Part shown: one piece after another, positions 56,574-64,000 of the stretch
Layout of the letters: each line of letters begins with the position of its first letter
Position numbering within the stretch: position 1 is the stretch's first letter
NCBI GenBank assembly: GCA_035695045.1
Contig: DASSEX010000027.1
Location: 7,304-71,303, forward strand
Length of the DNA: 64,000 bases
Source: DASSKP01 sp035695045
GTDB lineage: Bacteria; Actinomycetota; Actinomycetes; JAFAQI01
Direction of reading: 5' to 3'
The notes under the pieces: model-generated
The model's input: only the letters and a program-made list of their open reading frames with translations
What the model was told of the DNA's origin: nothing
The model's database searches: none
Translations under genes and position numbers: made by a program

Positions 56574-57958
56574 GCGTCGCTCAACACCGAGCGCAGGACC
56601 TCCTCGATCTCGGCGAACTGCTCTTCGCCGCAGATGAGGGGAGGTGCCAGCTGCACGACCGGATCTCCGCGGTCGTCGGCGCGGCAGATGAGTCCCGCCT
56701 CGAACAGCTTCGGCGTCAGGAACCCGCGGAGCAGTCGCTCGCTCTCCTCGTCGTTGAAGGTCTCGCGGGTGGACTTGTCCTTGACGAGCTCGATGCCGTA
56801 GAAGTAGCCGTCGCCGCGGATCTCGCCCACGATCGGCAGCTCGCACAGCCGCTCCAGCGACTCCCTGAACTTCGGCTCGTTCTCCCGTACGTGCGCGAGC
56901 AGGCCTTCGCGCTCGAAGACGTCCAGGTTCGCGATCGCCACAGCGGAGGACACCGGATGTCCGGCGAACGTGATGCCGTGCAGGAATGAGCTGGTGCCGT
57001 GGAGGAACGGCTCGATGAGCCGGTCTGATGCGAGCAGTGCACCGATCGGGGCGTAGCCGCTCGTCATCCCCTTGGCAACGGTGATCATGTCCGGCTGGTA
57101 GCCGTAGCGCTCGGCGCCGAACCAGTGACCGAGGCGGCCGAACGCGCAGATCACCTCGTCGGACACCAGCAGGACGCCGTAACGGTCACAGATCTCGCGG
57201 ACCCGCTGGAAGTAGCCGGGCGGCGGCGGGTAGCAGCCGCCGGAGTTCTGCACCGGTTCGAGGAACACCGCCGCAACAGATTCCGGGCCCTCCATCAGGA
57301 TGCGGCGCTCGATGTCGTCCGCCGCCCAGCGGCCGAAGCCCTCGTGGTCGTCGCGAAGGTGCTCGGGCGCCCGGTAGAAGTCGGTGTTGGCGACTCGGAT
57401 GCTGCCGGGCACCAGTGGCTCGAACGGCGCCTTGATGGCGGCGAGCCCGGTGACAGACAGGGCACCCATGGTCGTGCCGTGGTAGGCGATCTCACGGCTG
57501 ATGACCTTGTAGCGGCCGGGCTGTCCCATGAGCCGGAAGTACTGCCGAGCGAGCTTCCACGCGCTCTCGACCGCCTCGCTCCCGCCCGTGGTGAAGAACA
57601 CCCGGTTGATGTCACCTGGCGCATATCCCGCGAGTCGTTCGGCCAGCTCGACGGCGGTCGGGTGCGCATAGGACCAGAGCGGGAAGTAGCCGAGGGTCGC
57701 GGCCTGCTTGCCGGCGGCGTCAGCCAGCTCCTGCCGCCCGTGACCGACCTGGGTGACGAACAGACCGGACAGCCCGTCGAGGTAGCGCTTCCCGCGCGAG
57801 TCCCACACGTACGCGCCGTCGCCGCGCACGATGACGGGGATGTCGTGGTCGTCGTACGACGACAGGCGGGTGAAGTGCATCCAGAGATGTCGGCGTGCCG
57901 CTGCCTGGAGTCCGTCGGCCTGCTCGTTCGCTGGCGGTGTCTGTGGTGTCGTTGTCAT
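56558..57958 (-). CDS. Class III aminotransferase (putrescine/spermidine or omega-amino acid)
   Basis: A 466-residue fold-type I PLP transaminase. PLP contacts are D267 (VSDEVICAFGRLG) and the Schiff-base K296 (ITVAKGMTSGYAPIGA); FFTTGGSEAVESAWKLARQYF binds the cofactor phosphate. It resembles polyamine:pyruvate (SpuC/YgjG-like) and beta-alanine transaminases. Beside potDABC and an aminoaldehyde dehydrogenase it most likely takes the amino group of putrescine, or of a downstream product such as GABA. Starts ATG 57958, overlapping the Lrp regulator by ATGA. Confidence 0.9.
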   Translation of the reverse strand: MTTTPQTPPANEQADGLQAAARRHLWMHFTRLSSYDDHDIPVIVRGDGAYVWDSRGKRYLDGLSGLFVTQVGHGRQELADAAGKQAATLGYFPLWSYAHPTAVELAERLAGYAPGDINRVFFTTGGSEAVESAWKLARQYFRLMGQPGRYKVISREIAYHGTTMGALSVTGLAAIKAPFEPLVPGSIRVANTDFYRAPEHLRDDHEGFGRWAADDIERRILMEGPESVAAVFLEPVQNSGGCYPPPPGYFQRVREICDRYGVLLVSDEVICAFGRLGHWFGAERYGYQPDMITVAKGMTSGYAPIGALLASDRLIEPFLHGTSSFLHGITFAGHPVSSAVAIANLDVFEREGLLAHVRENEPKFRESLERLCELPIVGEIRGDGYFYGIELVKDKSTRETFNDEESERLLRGFLTPKLFEAGLICRADDRGDPVVQLAPPLICGEEQFAEIEEVLRSVLSDAWAQF

Positions 57959-58434
57959 CGGGTGCCCCAGGTGTAGGTCTGCTTCTCGAGCCGGAGATAG
58001 ACGAACGTCTCGGTGTTGGTGACGCCGGGGATCGTCCGCACGTGTTCGTTGAGGATGGCGAGCAGGTGGTCGTCGTCTTCGCAGACGATCTCGGCGAGCA
58101 GGTCGAACGATCCGGCGCAGACGACGACGTAGTCGACCTCCTCGATGCCGGCGAGGTGTCGCGCTGCCTCGCGGAGGTCGCCCTCGACCTTCAGGCCGAC
58201 CAGCGCCTGGCGCTGGAAACCGACGCGCAGCGGGTCGGTGACCGCGACGATCTGCATCACCCCGCCGTCGAGCAGGCGCTGTACGCGTTGTCGCACTGCG
58301 GCCTCCGAGAGGCCGACCACCTTGGCGATCGTCGCGTAGGACCGGCGACCGTCCTCCTGCAGCTGCTCGACGATCCGCTTGCTCAGCTCGTCGAGGGCCA
58401 CGGTGCGCGGTTCCACCGCTGCGCGGGTCGTCAT
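57955..58434 (-). CDS. Lrp/AsnC family transcriptional regulator
   Basis: A 159-residue regulator with an N-terminal helix-turn-helix (LDELSKRIVEQLQEDGRRSYATIAKVVGLSEAAVRQRVQRLLDGGVM) and a C-terminal RAM ligand domain (VVCAGSFDLLAEIVCEDDDHL). It heads the catabolic unit and is divergent from the aldehyde dehydrogenase/pot genes, so it probably controls both and responds to a polyamine or amino acid. A similar Lrp gene regulates polyamine genes in Streptomyces. ATG 58434 lies 9 nt after GGAGGAGG; an upstream ATG at 58455 would put that site inside the coding region. Confidence 0.92.
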   Translation of the reverse strand: MTTRAAVEPRTVALDELSKRIVEQLQEDGRRSYATIAKVVGLSEAAVRQRVQRLLDGGVMQIVAVTDPLRVGFQRQALVGLKVEGDLREAARHLAGIEEVDYVVVCAGSFDLLAEIVCEDDDHLLAILNEHVRTIPGVTNTETFVYLRLEKQTYTWGTR

Positions 58435-58501
58435 GCGACCACGCCTCCTCCGCATCGCTCCCGGGGGATCCTGCCGGTGCTTTCCACGAAATGCAAGCGA
58501 A

Positions 58502-58531
58502 TCCGTCGTCAACTTACCTCGACACGACGGA
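58502..58531. promoter_or_regulatory. Inverted repeat, candidate operator between divergent polyamine genes
   Basis: TCCGTCGT (58502-58509) and ACGACGGA (58524-58531) form a perfect 8-bp inverted repeat with centres 22 bp apart, two helical turns. The left arm overlaps a TTGACG (58512-58507, minus strand) that could be the -35 for the lrp unit; the right arm ends 5 bp before a -35 for the aldehyde dehydrogenase. The surrounding stretch is noticeably AT-richer than the genes. Binding by the adjacent Lrp protein is inferred. Confidence 0.55.
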
Positions 58532-58536
58532 ATCCC

Positions 58537-58565
58537 TTGTCATGGACGCCCGGACGTGCGAATGT
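58537..58565 (+). promoter_or_regulatory. Predicted promoter of the aldehyde dehydrogenase-potDABC unit
   Basis: TTGTCA (58537-58542) and GAATGT (58560-58565) with a 17-bp spacer. Transcription would begin near 58572, giving a short leader containing GGAGG at 58582-58586 before the ATG at 58591. Confidence 0.45.
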
Positions 58566-58590
58566 CGGCGGCAACGGACCTGGAGGACGC

Positions 58591-60027
58591 ATGGCCGGCT
58601 CTCGCGCGCTGCGCAACTTCGTGAACGGGGCGTCGACGGACGCGGCCGACGGCGCGACGCTCGATCTCGTCGACCCGGCGAGCGGAGACGTCTTCGCGAC
58701 GGCGCCACGCTCGGGTGCCGCCGACGTCGATGCGGCGGTTGCGGCGGCAGCGGCGGCGTTCGAGACCTGGCGCGACACGACGCCCAGCGAGCGGCAGCGC
58801 GCGCTGCTGCGGATCGCGGACGCGATCGAGTCGCGCGCGAAGGAGCTGGTCGATGTCGAGTGTGAGAACACGGGCAAACCCGTGCAGCTCACACTGGACG
58901 AGGAGCTGCCGCCGATGGTGGACCAGATCCGCTTCTTCGCAGGCGCCGCTCGCGTGCTCGAGGGTCGGTCGGCCGGCGAGTACATGGCCGGGCACACCTC
59001 GATGATCCGGCGTGAGCCGATCGGTGTCTGTGCACAGGTGACGCCCTGGAACTACCCGATGATGATGGCGGTCTGGAAGTTCGCGCCCGCGCTCGCGGCC
59101 GGCAACACCGTCGTGCTGAAGCCGAGTGACACCACACCGGCGTCGACTCTGCTGATGGCGGAGATCGCTGCGGAGTTCCTTCCGCCCGGCGTCTTCAACG
59201 TCGTCTGCGGAGACCGCGACACGGGTCGAGCGCTCGTGGCGCACGAGGGTCCGCAGATGGTGTCGGTGACCGGGAGCATCAGAGCCGGCATGGAGGTCGC
59301 TGCCTCCGCCGCGACCGACCTGAAGCGCGTGCATCTCGAGCTCGGCGGAAAGGCGCCGGTGCTGGTGTTCGACGACGCCGACGTCGCCACCGCGGCAGAG
59401 GGCATCGCGATGGCCGGATACTTCAACGCCGGCCAGGACTGCACCGCGGCCACACGCGTCCTCGCCGGTCCGCGGGTGCACGACGACTTCCTCTCCGCGC
59501 TTGTCGAGCAGGCACAGGCGACGAAGACCGCGGGACCCTCGGACCCGGAGGCGGCGTACGGGCCGCTCAACAACGCCAACCAGCTCGACCGCGTCTCCGG
59601 GTTCGTCGACCGGCTACCCGACCACGCCGACGTGGCCGCGGGCGGCGCACGAGTCGGCGATCGCGGCTACTTCTTCTCGCCCACGGTCGTGAGCGGCTTG
59701 CGCCAGGACGACGAGATCATCCAGAACGAGGTCTTCGGACCCGTCATCACGGTCCAGCGCTTCAGTGACGAGGACGAAGCCGTGCGCTGGGCGAACGGCA
59801 CCCAGTACGGCCTGGCCTCGTCGGTGTGGACGAAGGATCACGGCCGCGCCATGCGGATGGCGAAACGCCTCGACTTCGGTTGTGTCTGGATCAACACGCA
59901 CATTCCGATCGTCGCCGAGATGCCCCACGGCGGCTTCAAGCATTCGGGGTACGGCAAGGACCTCTCGCTTTACGGTCTTGAGGACTACACCCGGATCAAG
60001 CACGTCATGAGCAACATCGAGGGCTGA
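58591..60027 (+). CDS. NAD(P)-dependent aldehyde dehydrogenase (aminobutyraldehyde type)
   Basis: A 478-residue ALDH. The catalytic cysteine is C284 (FNAGQDCTAATRV) and the general base E250 (HLELGGKAPV); VTPWNYPMMMAVWK and VTGSIRAGMEVA are cofactor-binding motifs. Context with potDABC, a diamine-type aminotransferase and an amine oxidase points to 4-aminobutyraldehyde or its gamma-glutamyl form as substrate, yielding GABA. ATG 58591 has GGAGG 4 nt upstream; the long open frame upstream is a shadow of the divergent genes. Followed after 26 nt by potD. Confidence 0.92.
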   Translation: MAGSRALRNFVNGASTDAADGATLDLVDPASGDVFATAPRSGAADVDAAVAAAAAAFETWRDTTPSERQRALLRIADAIESRAKELVDVECENTGKPVQLTLDEELPPMVDQIRFFAGAARVLEGRSAGEYMAGHTSMIRREPIGVCAQVTPWNYPMMMAVWKFAPALAAGNTVVLKPSDTTPASTLLMAEIAAEFLPPGVFNVVCGDRDTGRALVAHEGPQMVSVTGSIRAGMEVAASAATDLKRVHLELGGKAPVLVFDDADVATAAEGIAMAGYFNAGQDCTAATRVLAGPRVHDDFLSALVEQAQATKTAGPSDPEAAYGPLNNANQLDRVSGFVDRLPDHADVAAGGARVGDRGYFFSPTVVSGLRQDDEIIQNEVFGPVITVQRFSDEDEAVRWANGTQYGLASSVWTKDHGRAMRMAKRLDFGCVWINTHIPIVAEMPHGGFKHSGYGKDLSLYGLEDYTRIKHVMSNIEG

Positions 60028-60053
60028 GCCCACAGCTTCGGAAGGAAACCCTC

Positions 60054-61277
60054 ATGGCCGATCGCTCGCACGACGAGGATCTCGACCTGGTCCTGCGGTT
60101 GAACGAACGTCTGCTGTCCAGGCGCTCCCTGCTGCGTGGCATCGGCATGGGAGGTGCGGTCGCGATGAGCGGCGGCATCCTCGCGGGCTGCGGCACGTCC
60201 GGCGGCAAGGCCAAGAACTCGCAGAAGACCGTCCCCGACCTGTCGGCCACCGACAAACGGGTGATCTGGTCCAACTGGCCGCTCTACATCGACGTCAACG
60301 ACAAGACGAAGGCGCATCCGACGATCGACGCCTTCGAGAAGCAGACCGGGATCAAGGTCACCTACATCGAGGACGTCAACGACAACGACGAGTTCTTCGG
60401 GAAGATCCGCCCTGAGCTCGCTGCGGGAAAGGCAACCGGTCGCGACATCGTCACGCTGACCGACTGGATGGCCGCGCGGATGATCCGCCTCAACTACGTC
60501 GAGAAGCTCGACAAGGCCAACATCCCGAATGCGAAGAACCTCAAGAGCGCGCTGCAGCACCCGGGCTTCGACCAGAACCGCGACTACACGATGCCGTGGC
60601 AGAGCGGGCTGACCGGCGTCGCCTACAACCCGAAGGCGACGGGCGGCAAGCCGGTCACGTCCGTCCACCAGCTGCTGACGGACCCGTCGCTCAAGGGAAA
60701 GGTCACTGCGCTCACCGAGATGCGCGACACGATGGGCCTGATCCTGCTCGACATGGGCAAGGACCCCGCGAACTTCACCGACACGGACTTCCAGAACGCC
60801 ATCGACGTGCTGAAGAAGGCGGTCAGCGACGGGCAGATCCGCAAGTTCACCGGAAACGACTACGCCCAGGGGCTCGCGAACGGCAACATCGCCGCGTGCC
60901 TCGCGTGGTCGGGCGACGTGGTCCAGCTGCAGCCGGACAACCCCGGGATCAAGCTCGTCCTGCCTGACGCCGGCTGCATGATCTGGTCGGACAACCTGAT
61001 GATCCCGAACAAGGCGAGCCACAAGACCAACGCCGAGAAGCTCATCAACTACTACTACGACCCGACGGTGGCGGCGCAGGTCGCGGCGTACGTCAACTAC
61101 ATCTGTCCTGTCGACGGCGCCAAGCAGGCGATGGAGAAGATCGACAAGACCCTCGTCGACAACCCCCTGATCTTCCCCGACGACGCGACGTTGGCGAAGA
61201 CGCACATCTTCAAGACCCTCGACGGCCCCACGGAGACGAAGTACAACAACATGTTCACGGCAGTGACCGGTGCCTGA
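60054..61277 (+). CDS. potD: Spermidine/putrescine ABC transporter substrate-binding lipoprotein
   Basis: A 407-residue extracytoplasmic binding protein. LSRRSLLRGIGMGG is a twin-arginine export signal, and SGGILAGC is a lipobox, so it is predicted to be exported folded by Tat and anchored as a lipoprotein. The mature domain has VIWSNWPLYIDVN and Trp/Asp-rich pocket segments typical of PotD/PotF. AAGGAAA precedes the ATG. It overlaps potA by 8 nt. Expression is likely coordinated with the catabolic genes by the shared control region. Confidence 0.93.
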   Translation: MADRSHDEDLDLVLRLNERLLSRRSLLRGIGMGGAVAMSGGILAGCGTSGGKAKNSQKTVPDLSATDKRVIWSNWPLYIDVNDKTKAHPTIDAFEKQTGIKVTYIEDVNDNDEFFGKIRPELAAGKATGRDIVTLTDWMAARMIRLNYVEKLDKANIPNAKNLKSALQHPGFDQNRDYTMPWQSGLTGVAYNPKATGGKPVTSVHQLLTDPSLKGKVTALTEMRDTMGLILLDMGKDPANFTDTDFQNAIDVLKKAVSDGQIRKFTGNDYAQGLANGNIAACLAWSGDVVQLQPDNPGIKLVLPDAGCMIWSDNLMIPNKASHKTNAEKLINYYYDPTVAAQVAAYVNYICPVDGAKQAMEKIDKTLVDNPLIFPDDATLAKTHIFKTLDGPTETKYNNMFTAVTGA

Positions 61278-62409
61278 CCTGCACCTCTCGCATCTGACGA
61301 AGCGCTACGGCGAAGTGCTCGCGGTCGACGACGTCGACCTCACGATCGGGGAAGGCTCGTTCTTCGCGCTGCTCGGCCCGTCCGGCTGTGGCAAGACGAC
61401 GACCCTGCGCATGGTCGCCGGGCTGGACGCGCCCACCGAGGGCCAGGTCCGGCTCGGCGACGAGGACATCACCCGGCTGAAGCCCTACCGCCGGCCGGTG
61501 AACACGGTCTTCCAGAACTACGCGTTGTTCCCGCACCTCGACGTGTTCGAGAACGTCGCGTTCGGACTCCGCCGGCAGGGCCGCAAGCACGTGCGGCAAG
61601 AGGTCGAGGAGATGTTGTCGCTCGTCGAGCTGCCCGGCATGGGCGGCCGGAAGCCGGCTCAGCTCTCCGGTGGCCAGCAGCAGCGCGTCGCACTGGCGCG
61701 CGCGCTCATCAACCGGCCTCAGGTGCTGCTGCTCGACGAGCCCCTCGGTGCGCTGGACCTCAAGCTGCGGCGGCAGATGCAGATCGAGCTGAAGCGCATC
61801 CAGACCGAGGTCGGCCTGACGTTCGTCCACGTCACGCACGACCAGGAAGAGGCCATGACGATGGCCGACACGATCGCTGTCATGAACGCGGGCAAGGTCG
61901 AGCAGCTCGGGCCGCCCGCCGAGCTGTACGACGCCCCGGCGACGGTGTTCGTCGCGAACTTCCTGGGCCAGTCCAACCTCGTGCGCGGTCAGGTCACCGG
62001 TCGATCCGGCGGTGACGTCGTCCTCGACGTGCACGGACGCAAGGTCGTCGTACCGCAGCAGCGGCACCGCGCCTCGGGCACCGACGTGTTCGTCGGTGTC
62101 CGGCCCGAGAAGATCCGCATGTCGTCGGCGCAGGCCACGGAAGACGGTGACAACTCGCTCGACGGCGTGGTCACTGACGCCAGCTTCATCGGGGTCAGCA
62201 CTCAGTACCTCGTCCGCACCCAGTGGGGTCAGGAGCTGATGGTGTTCGCGCAGAACGCCGGCGGTGAGTCCGGGGTGGGACCCGGGACGCCGGTTGTCCT
62301 GCGGTGGGATCCCGCGCACACGTTCTGTCTCGATGCCGACGTGGACATCACTGCGGGCGTCATCCTCGACGACGAGGCGGTCGACCTGGCAGTGACGGCG
62401 TCGTCGTGA
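61270..62409 (+). CDS. potA: Spermidine/putrescine ABC transporter ATP-binding protein
   Basis: A 379-residue ABC ATPase with C-terminal TOBE domain. Walker A is GPSGCGKT (36-43), signature LSGGQQQRVALARAL, Walker B LLLDEPLGALD, and the H-loop VTHDQEEAMTMAD. The C-terminal region RPEKIRM is typical of the Pot/MalK TOBE domain. GTG 61270 lies inside the end of potD; GTGA overlap with potB. Confidence 0.95.
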   Translation: MPDLHLSHLTKRYGEVLAVDDVDLTIGEGSFFALLGPSGCGKTTTLRMVAGLDAPTEGQVRLGDEDITRLKPYRRPVNTVFQNYALFPHLDVFENVAFGLRRQGRKHVRQEVEEMLSLVELPGMGGRKPAQLSGGQQQRVALARALINRPQVLLLDEPLGALDLKLRRQMQIELKRIQTEVGLTFVHVTHDQEEAMTMADTIAVMNAGKVEQLGPPAELYDAPATVFVANFLGQSNLVRGQVTGRSGGDVVLDVHGRKVVVPQQRHRASGTDVFVGVRPEKIRMSSAQATEDGDNSLDGVVTDASFIGVSTQYLVRTQWGQELMVFAQNAGGESGVGPGTPVVLRWDPAHTFCLDADVDITAGVILDDEAVDLAVTASS

Positions 62410-63329
62410 CGGTCGCCGCGCCGGTCGCGGCGGCGACCGAAGGCGGTCCGCAGAGCGGACGCGGTGCCCGCGGCGGCCGGCGGCGAGGGCGTTGGCTGCC
62501 CTACTGGTTGCTGGCCCCGGGCACCCTCTGGCTGACGGTCTTCTTCATCGTGCCGATGGTCACTCTGGTCGGCACGTCGTTGCAGACCGGCAGCCTCGAT
62601 GCCGGCTACTCGTTGACCTGGCACTGGTCCAACTACACCGACGTGCTGAGCACCTACTCGTCCCAGTTCTTCCGCTCGCTGCTCTACGCCGGGCTGGCGA
62701 CACTCGCGGCGATTGCCATCGCCTACCCCCTCGCGTACACGATCGCCTTCAAGTCCGGGCGGTGGAAGAACTTCCTGCTCGTGCTGGTCATCGCGCCGTT
62801 CTTCACGAGCTTCCTCGTGCGCACCCTGGCGTGGGAGACGATCCTCTCGGACACCGGCTTCGTGGTGCGCGCCTTCCGCACGCTGCACATCATCAACATC
62901 GTCGGCAACAACGGCCGGCTCCTCGCGACCCCGTTGGCGGTGGTCTGCGGTCTGACCTACAACTTCCTGCCGTTCATGACCCTGCCGCTCTACGCGTCGC
63001 TGGAGAAGATCGACCCGCGTCTCATCGAGGCTGCGACCGACCTCTATTGCACGCCGTTCACCGCGTTCCGCAAGGTGACGTGGAAGCTGTCGATGCCGGG
63101 CGTCGTGGCCGGCACGCTGCTGACCTTCATCCCGGCCGCGGGTGACTACGTCAACGTCCAGTTCCTGGGCTCGCCGCAGCAGCAGATGATCGGCAACGTC
63201 ATCCAGAGCCGGTTCCTCGTCGTCAACGACTATCCCGGCGCCGCGGCGTTGTCCTTCTCGTTGATGGTGGTCATCCTCGTGCTCGTCGTCGCGTACGTCC
63301 GCAGGTCCGGCACCGAGGAGCTCGTGTGA
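62406..63329 (+). CDS. potB: Spermidine/putrescine ABC transporter permease PotB
   Basis: A 307-residue inner-membrane permease with a Gly/Arg-rich N-terminus and six hydrophobic segments. The EAA loop that docks the ATPase reads EAATDLYCTPFTAFRKVTWKLSMPGV. LVIAPFFTSFLVRTLAWETIL is typical of PotB. GTG 62406 overlaps potA, and the stop overlaps potC (GTGTGA). Confidence 0.94.
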   Translation: MTVAAPVAAATEGGPQSGRGARGGRRRGRWLPYWLLAPGTLWLTVFFIVPMVTLVGTSLQTGSLDAGYSLTWHWSNYTDVLSTYSSQFFRSLLYAGLATLAAIAIAYPLAYTIAFKSGRWKNFLLVLVIAPFFTSFLVRTLAWETILSDTGFVVRAFRTLHIINIVGNNGRLLATPLAVVCGLTYNFLPFMTLPLYASLEKIDPRLIEAATDLYCTPFTAFRKVTWKLSMPGVVAGTLLTFIPAAGDYVNVQFLGSPQQQMIGNVIQSRFLVVNDYPGAAALSFSLMVVILVLVVAYVRRSGTEELV

Positions 63330-64000
63330 AGGCGCTGGACTGGCTTCGCGCCCACACCGTCGCCATCGTCGCTGCGCTGGCGCTGGGCTTCCTCTTCCTG
63401 CCCATCGTGTTCGTCGTGCTGTTCTCGTTCAACAACCCGGCAGGGCGCTACAACTTCACGTGGCAGGGGTTCACGATTCACAACTGGACCCACCCGTGCG
63501 ACGTGCCCGGGATGTGCACGGCGGTGGGGCTGAGCCTCAAGATCGGTGTCCTCTCGACCCTCATCGCGACGATCCTGGGCACCCTGATCGCCTTCGCCAT
63601 CACCAGGCACGAGTTCCGGTTGCGTTCCTCGACCAACTTGCTGATCTTCCTGCCGATGGCCACGCCCGAGGTCGTCATGGGCTCGTCGCTGCTGGCCCTG
63701 TTCATCAACCTCAACGTCAGTCTCGGCTTCACGACGATTCTCATCGCGCACATCATGTTCAACATCAGCTTCGTCGTCGTCACGGTGAAGGCACGGCTCC
63801 AAGGGCTCGATCGGCGCCTCGAGCAAGCTGCGATGGACCTCTACGCCAACGAGTGGCAGACCTTCCGCCGGGTCACGTTCCCGCTCGTGTTCCCCGGCAT
63901 CCTGGCCGCAGCGCTGCTCGCGTTCTCCTTGTCGTTCGACGACTTCATCATCACGAACTTCAACTCCGGCAACACGGTGACGTTCCCGATGTTCGTCTGG
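63326..64000 (+). CDS. potC: Spermidine/putrescine ABC transporter permease PotC, cut by window edge
   Basis: 225 codons are visible from GTG 63326; the C-terminus is outside. Hydrophobic segments begin with TVAIVAALALGFLFLPIVFVVLFSFNNP, followed by the conserved periplasmic region and FLPMATPEVVMGSSLLALF. The EAA loop reads EQAAMDLYANEWQTFRRVTFPLVFPGI. The segment LSFDDFIITNFNSG is the PotC/PotI hallmark. It completes the PotABCD importer. Confidence 0.94.
   Translation, partial: MKALDWLRAHTVAIVAALALGFLFLPIVFVVLFSFNNPAGRYNFTWQGFTIHNWTHPCDVPGMCTAVGLSLKIGVLSTLIATILGTLIAFAITRHEFRLRSSTNLLIFLPMATPEVVMGSSLLALFINLNVSLGFTTILIAHIMFNISFVVVTVKARLQGLDRRLEQAAMDLYANEWQTFRRVTFPLVFPGILAAALLAFSLSFDDFIITNFNSGNTVTFPMFVW

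Noticed and set aside
57895..58590. N-terminal extension of the aldehyde dehydrogenase frame
   Set aside because: It runs antisense to the Lrp regulator and aminotransferase start; GGAGG plus ATG at 58591 marks the true start.

Overview
The window is a very GC-rich actinobacterial chromosome segment made almost entirely of vertically inherited core genes. Evidence: GTG starts are frequent, and the actinobacterial-specific genes cofC/fbiD, the DUF3515 lipoprotein, a SepIVA/DivIVA-like protein, DUF2469, a WhiG-type sigma factor and GlnD-dependent Amt/PII are all present. The gene order follows the Mycobacterium (fbiD-gpsA-ddl-thiL-recG ... smc-ftsY-amt-glnB-glnD-ffh-rpsP ... frr-cdsA-rlmN) and Streptomyces (whiG-rpsB-tsf-pyrH ... 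polyamine genes) maps as I remember them. whiG suggests a sporulating or motile lineage outside the mycobacteria. I cannot name the genus.

Layout. 1-6028: cofC (cut by the left edge), then plsC, gpsA, a Cys/Met PLP enzyme, a secreted NlpC/P60 hydrolase and ddl. 6037-9111: DUF3515 lipoprotein, a stand-alone Lrp ligand domain, thiL, GNAT, TSUP permease and rpmB. 9228-17630: recG, rsmD, coaD, sepIVA, yceD-rpmF-plsX-acpP-rnc-mutM-acyP and a small coiled-coil protein, closed by a clear intrinsic terminator. 17783-23547: smc, ftsY and a secreted Ig-like protein. 23676-29427: the nitrogen module amt-glnB-amt-glnB-glnD. 29369-33750: a small unknown gene, an acyl-CoA ligase and a FUSC membrane protein. 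33758-45099: ffh, rpsP-khpA-rimM-trmD-rplS-lepB-rnhB, YraN, YifB, DprA and XerC. 45074-53018: whiG, an M23-like protein, rpsB-tsf-pyrH-frr-cdsA, an MFS permease and rlmN. 53067-54572: a secreted L,D-transpeptidase-like protein. 54577-64000: a divergent polyamine uptake and catabolism locus, with Lrp regulator, aminotransferase, flavin protein and amine oxidase on one strand and aldehyde dehydrogenase plus potDABC on the other (potC cut by the right edge).

The genes form tightly packed, often 1-4 nt overlapping operons. Phospholipid synthesis (plsC, gpsA, plsX, acpP, cdsA), protein export (ftsY, ffh, lepB), translation and rRNA/tRNA maturation, and cell-wall work (ddl, NlpC/P60, L,D-transpeptidase, M23-like) dominate. 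I saw no tRNA, rRNA, insertion sequence, prophage or CRISPR array, and no gene-free stretch above 300 bases.

No wholly new multi-gene system is evident. The most notable signals are: a second Amt whose first pore histidine is glutamate, preceded by a large hairpin; a GlnR-like box in front of the first amt only; two genes whose only available start is CTG inside a CTGA overlap; a recurrent TANNNT-6-to-9-nt-start pattern suggesting leaderless mRNAs; a synonymous in-frame duplication inside mutM; and an inverted repeat between the divergent polyamine promoters.
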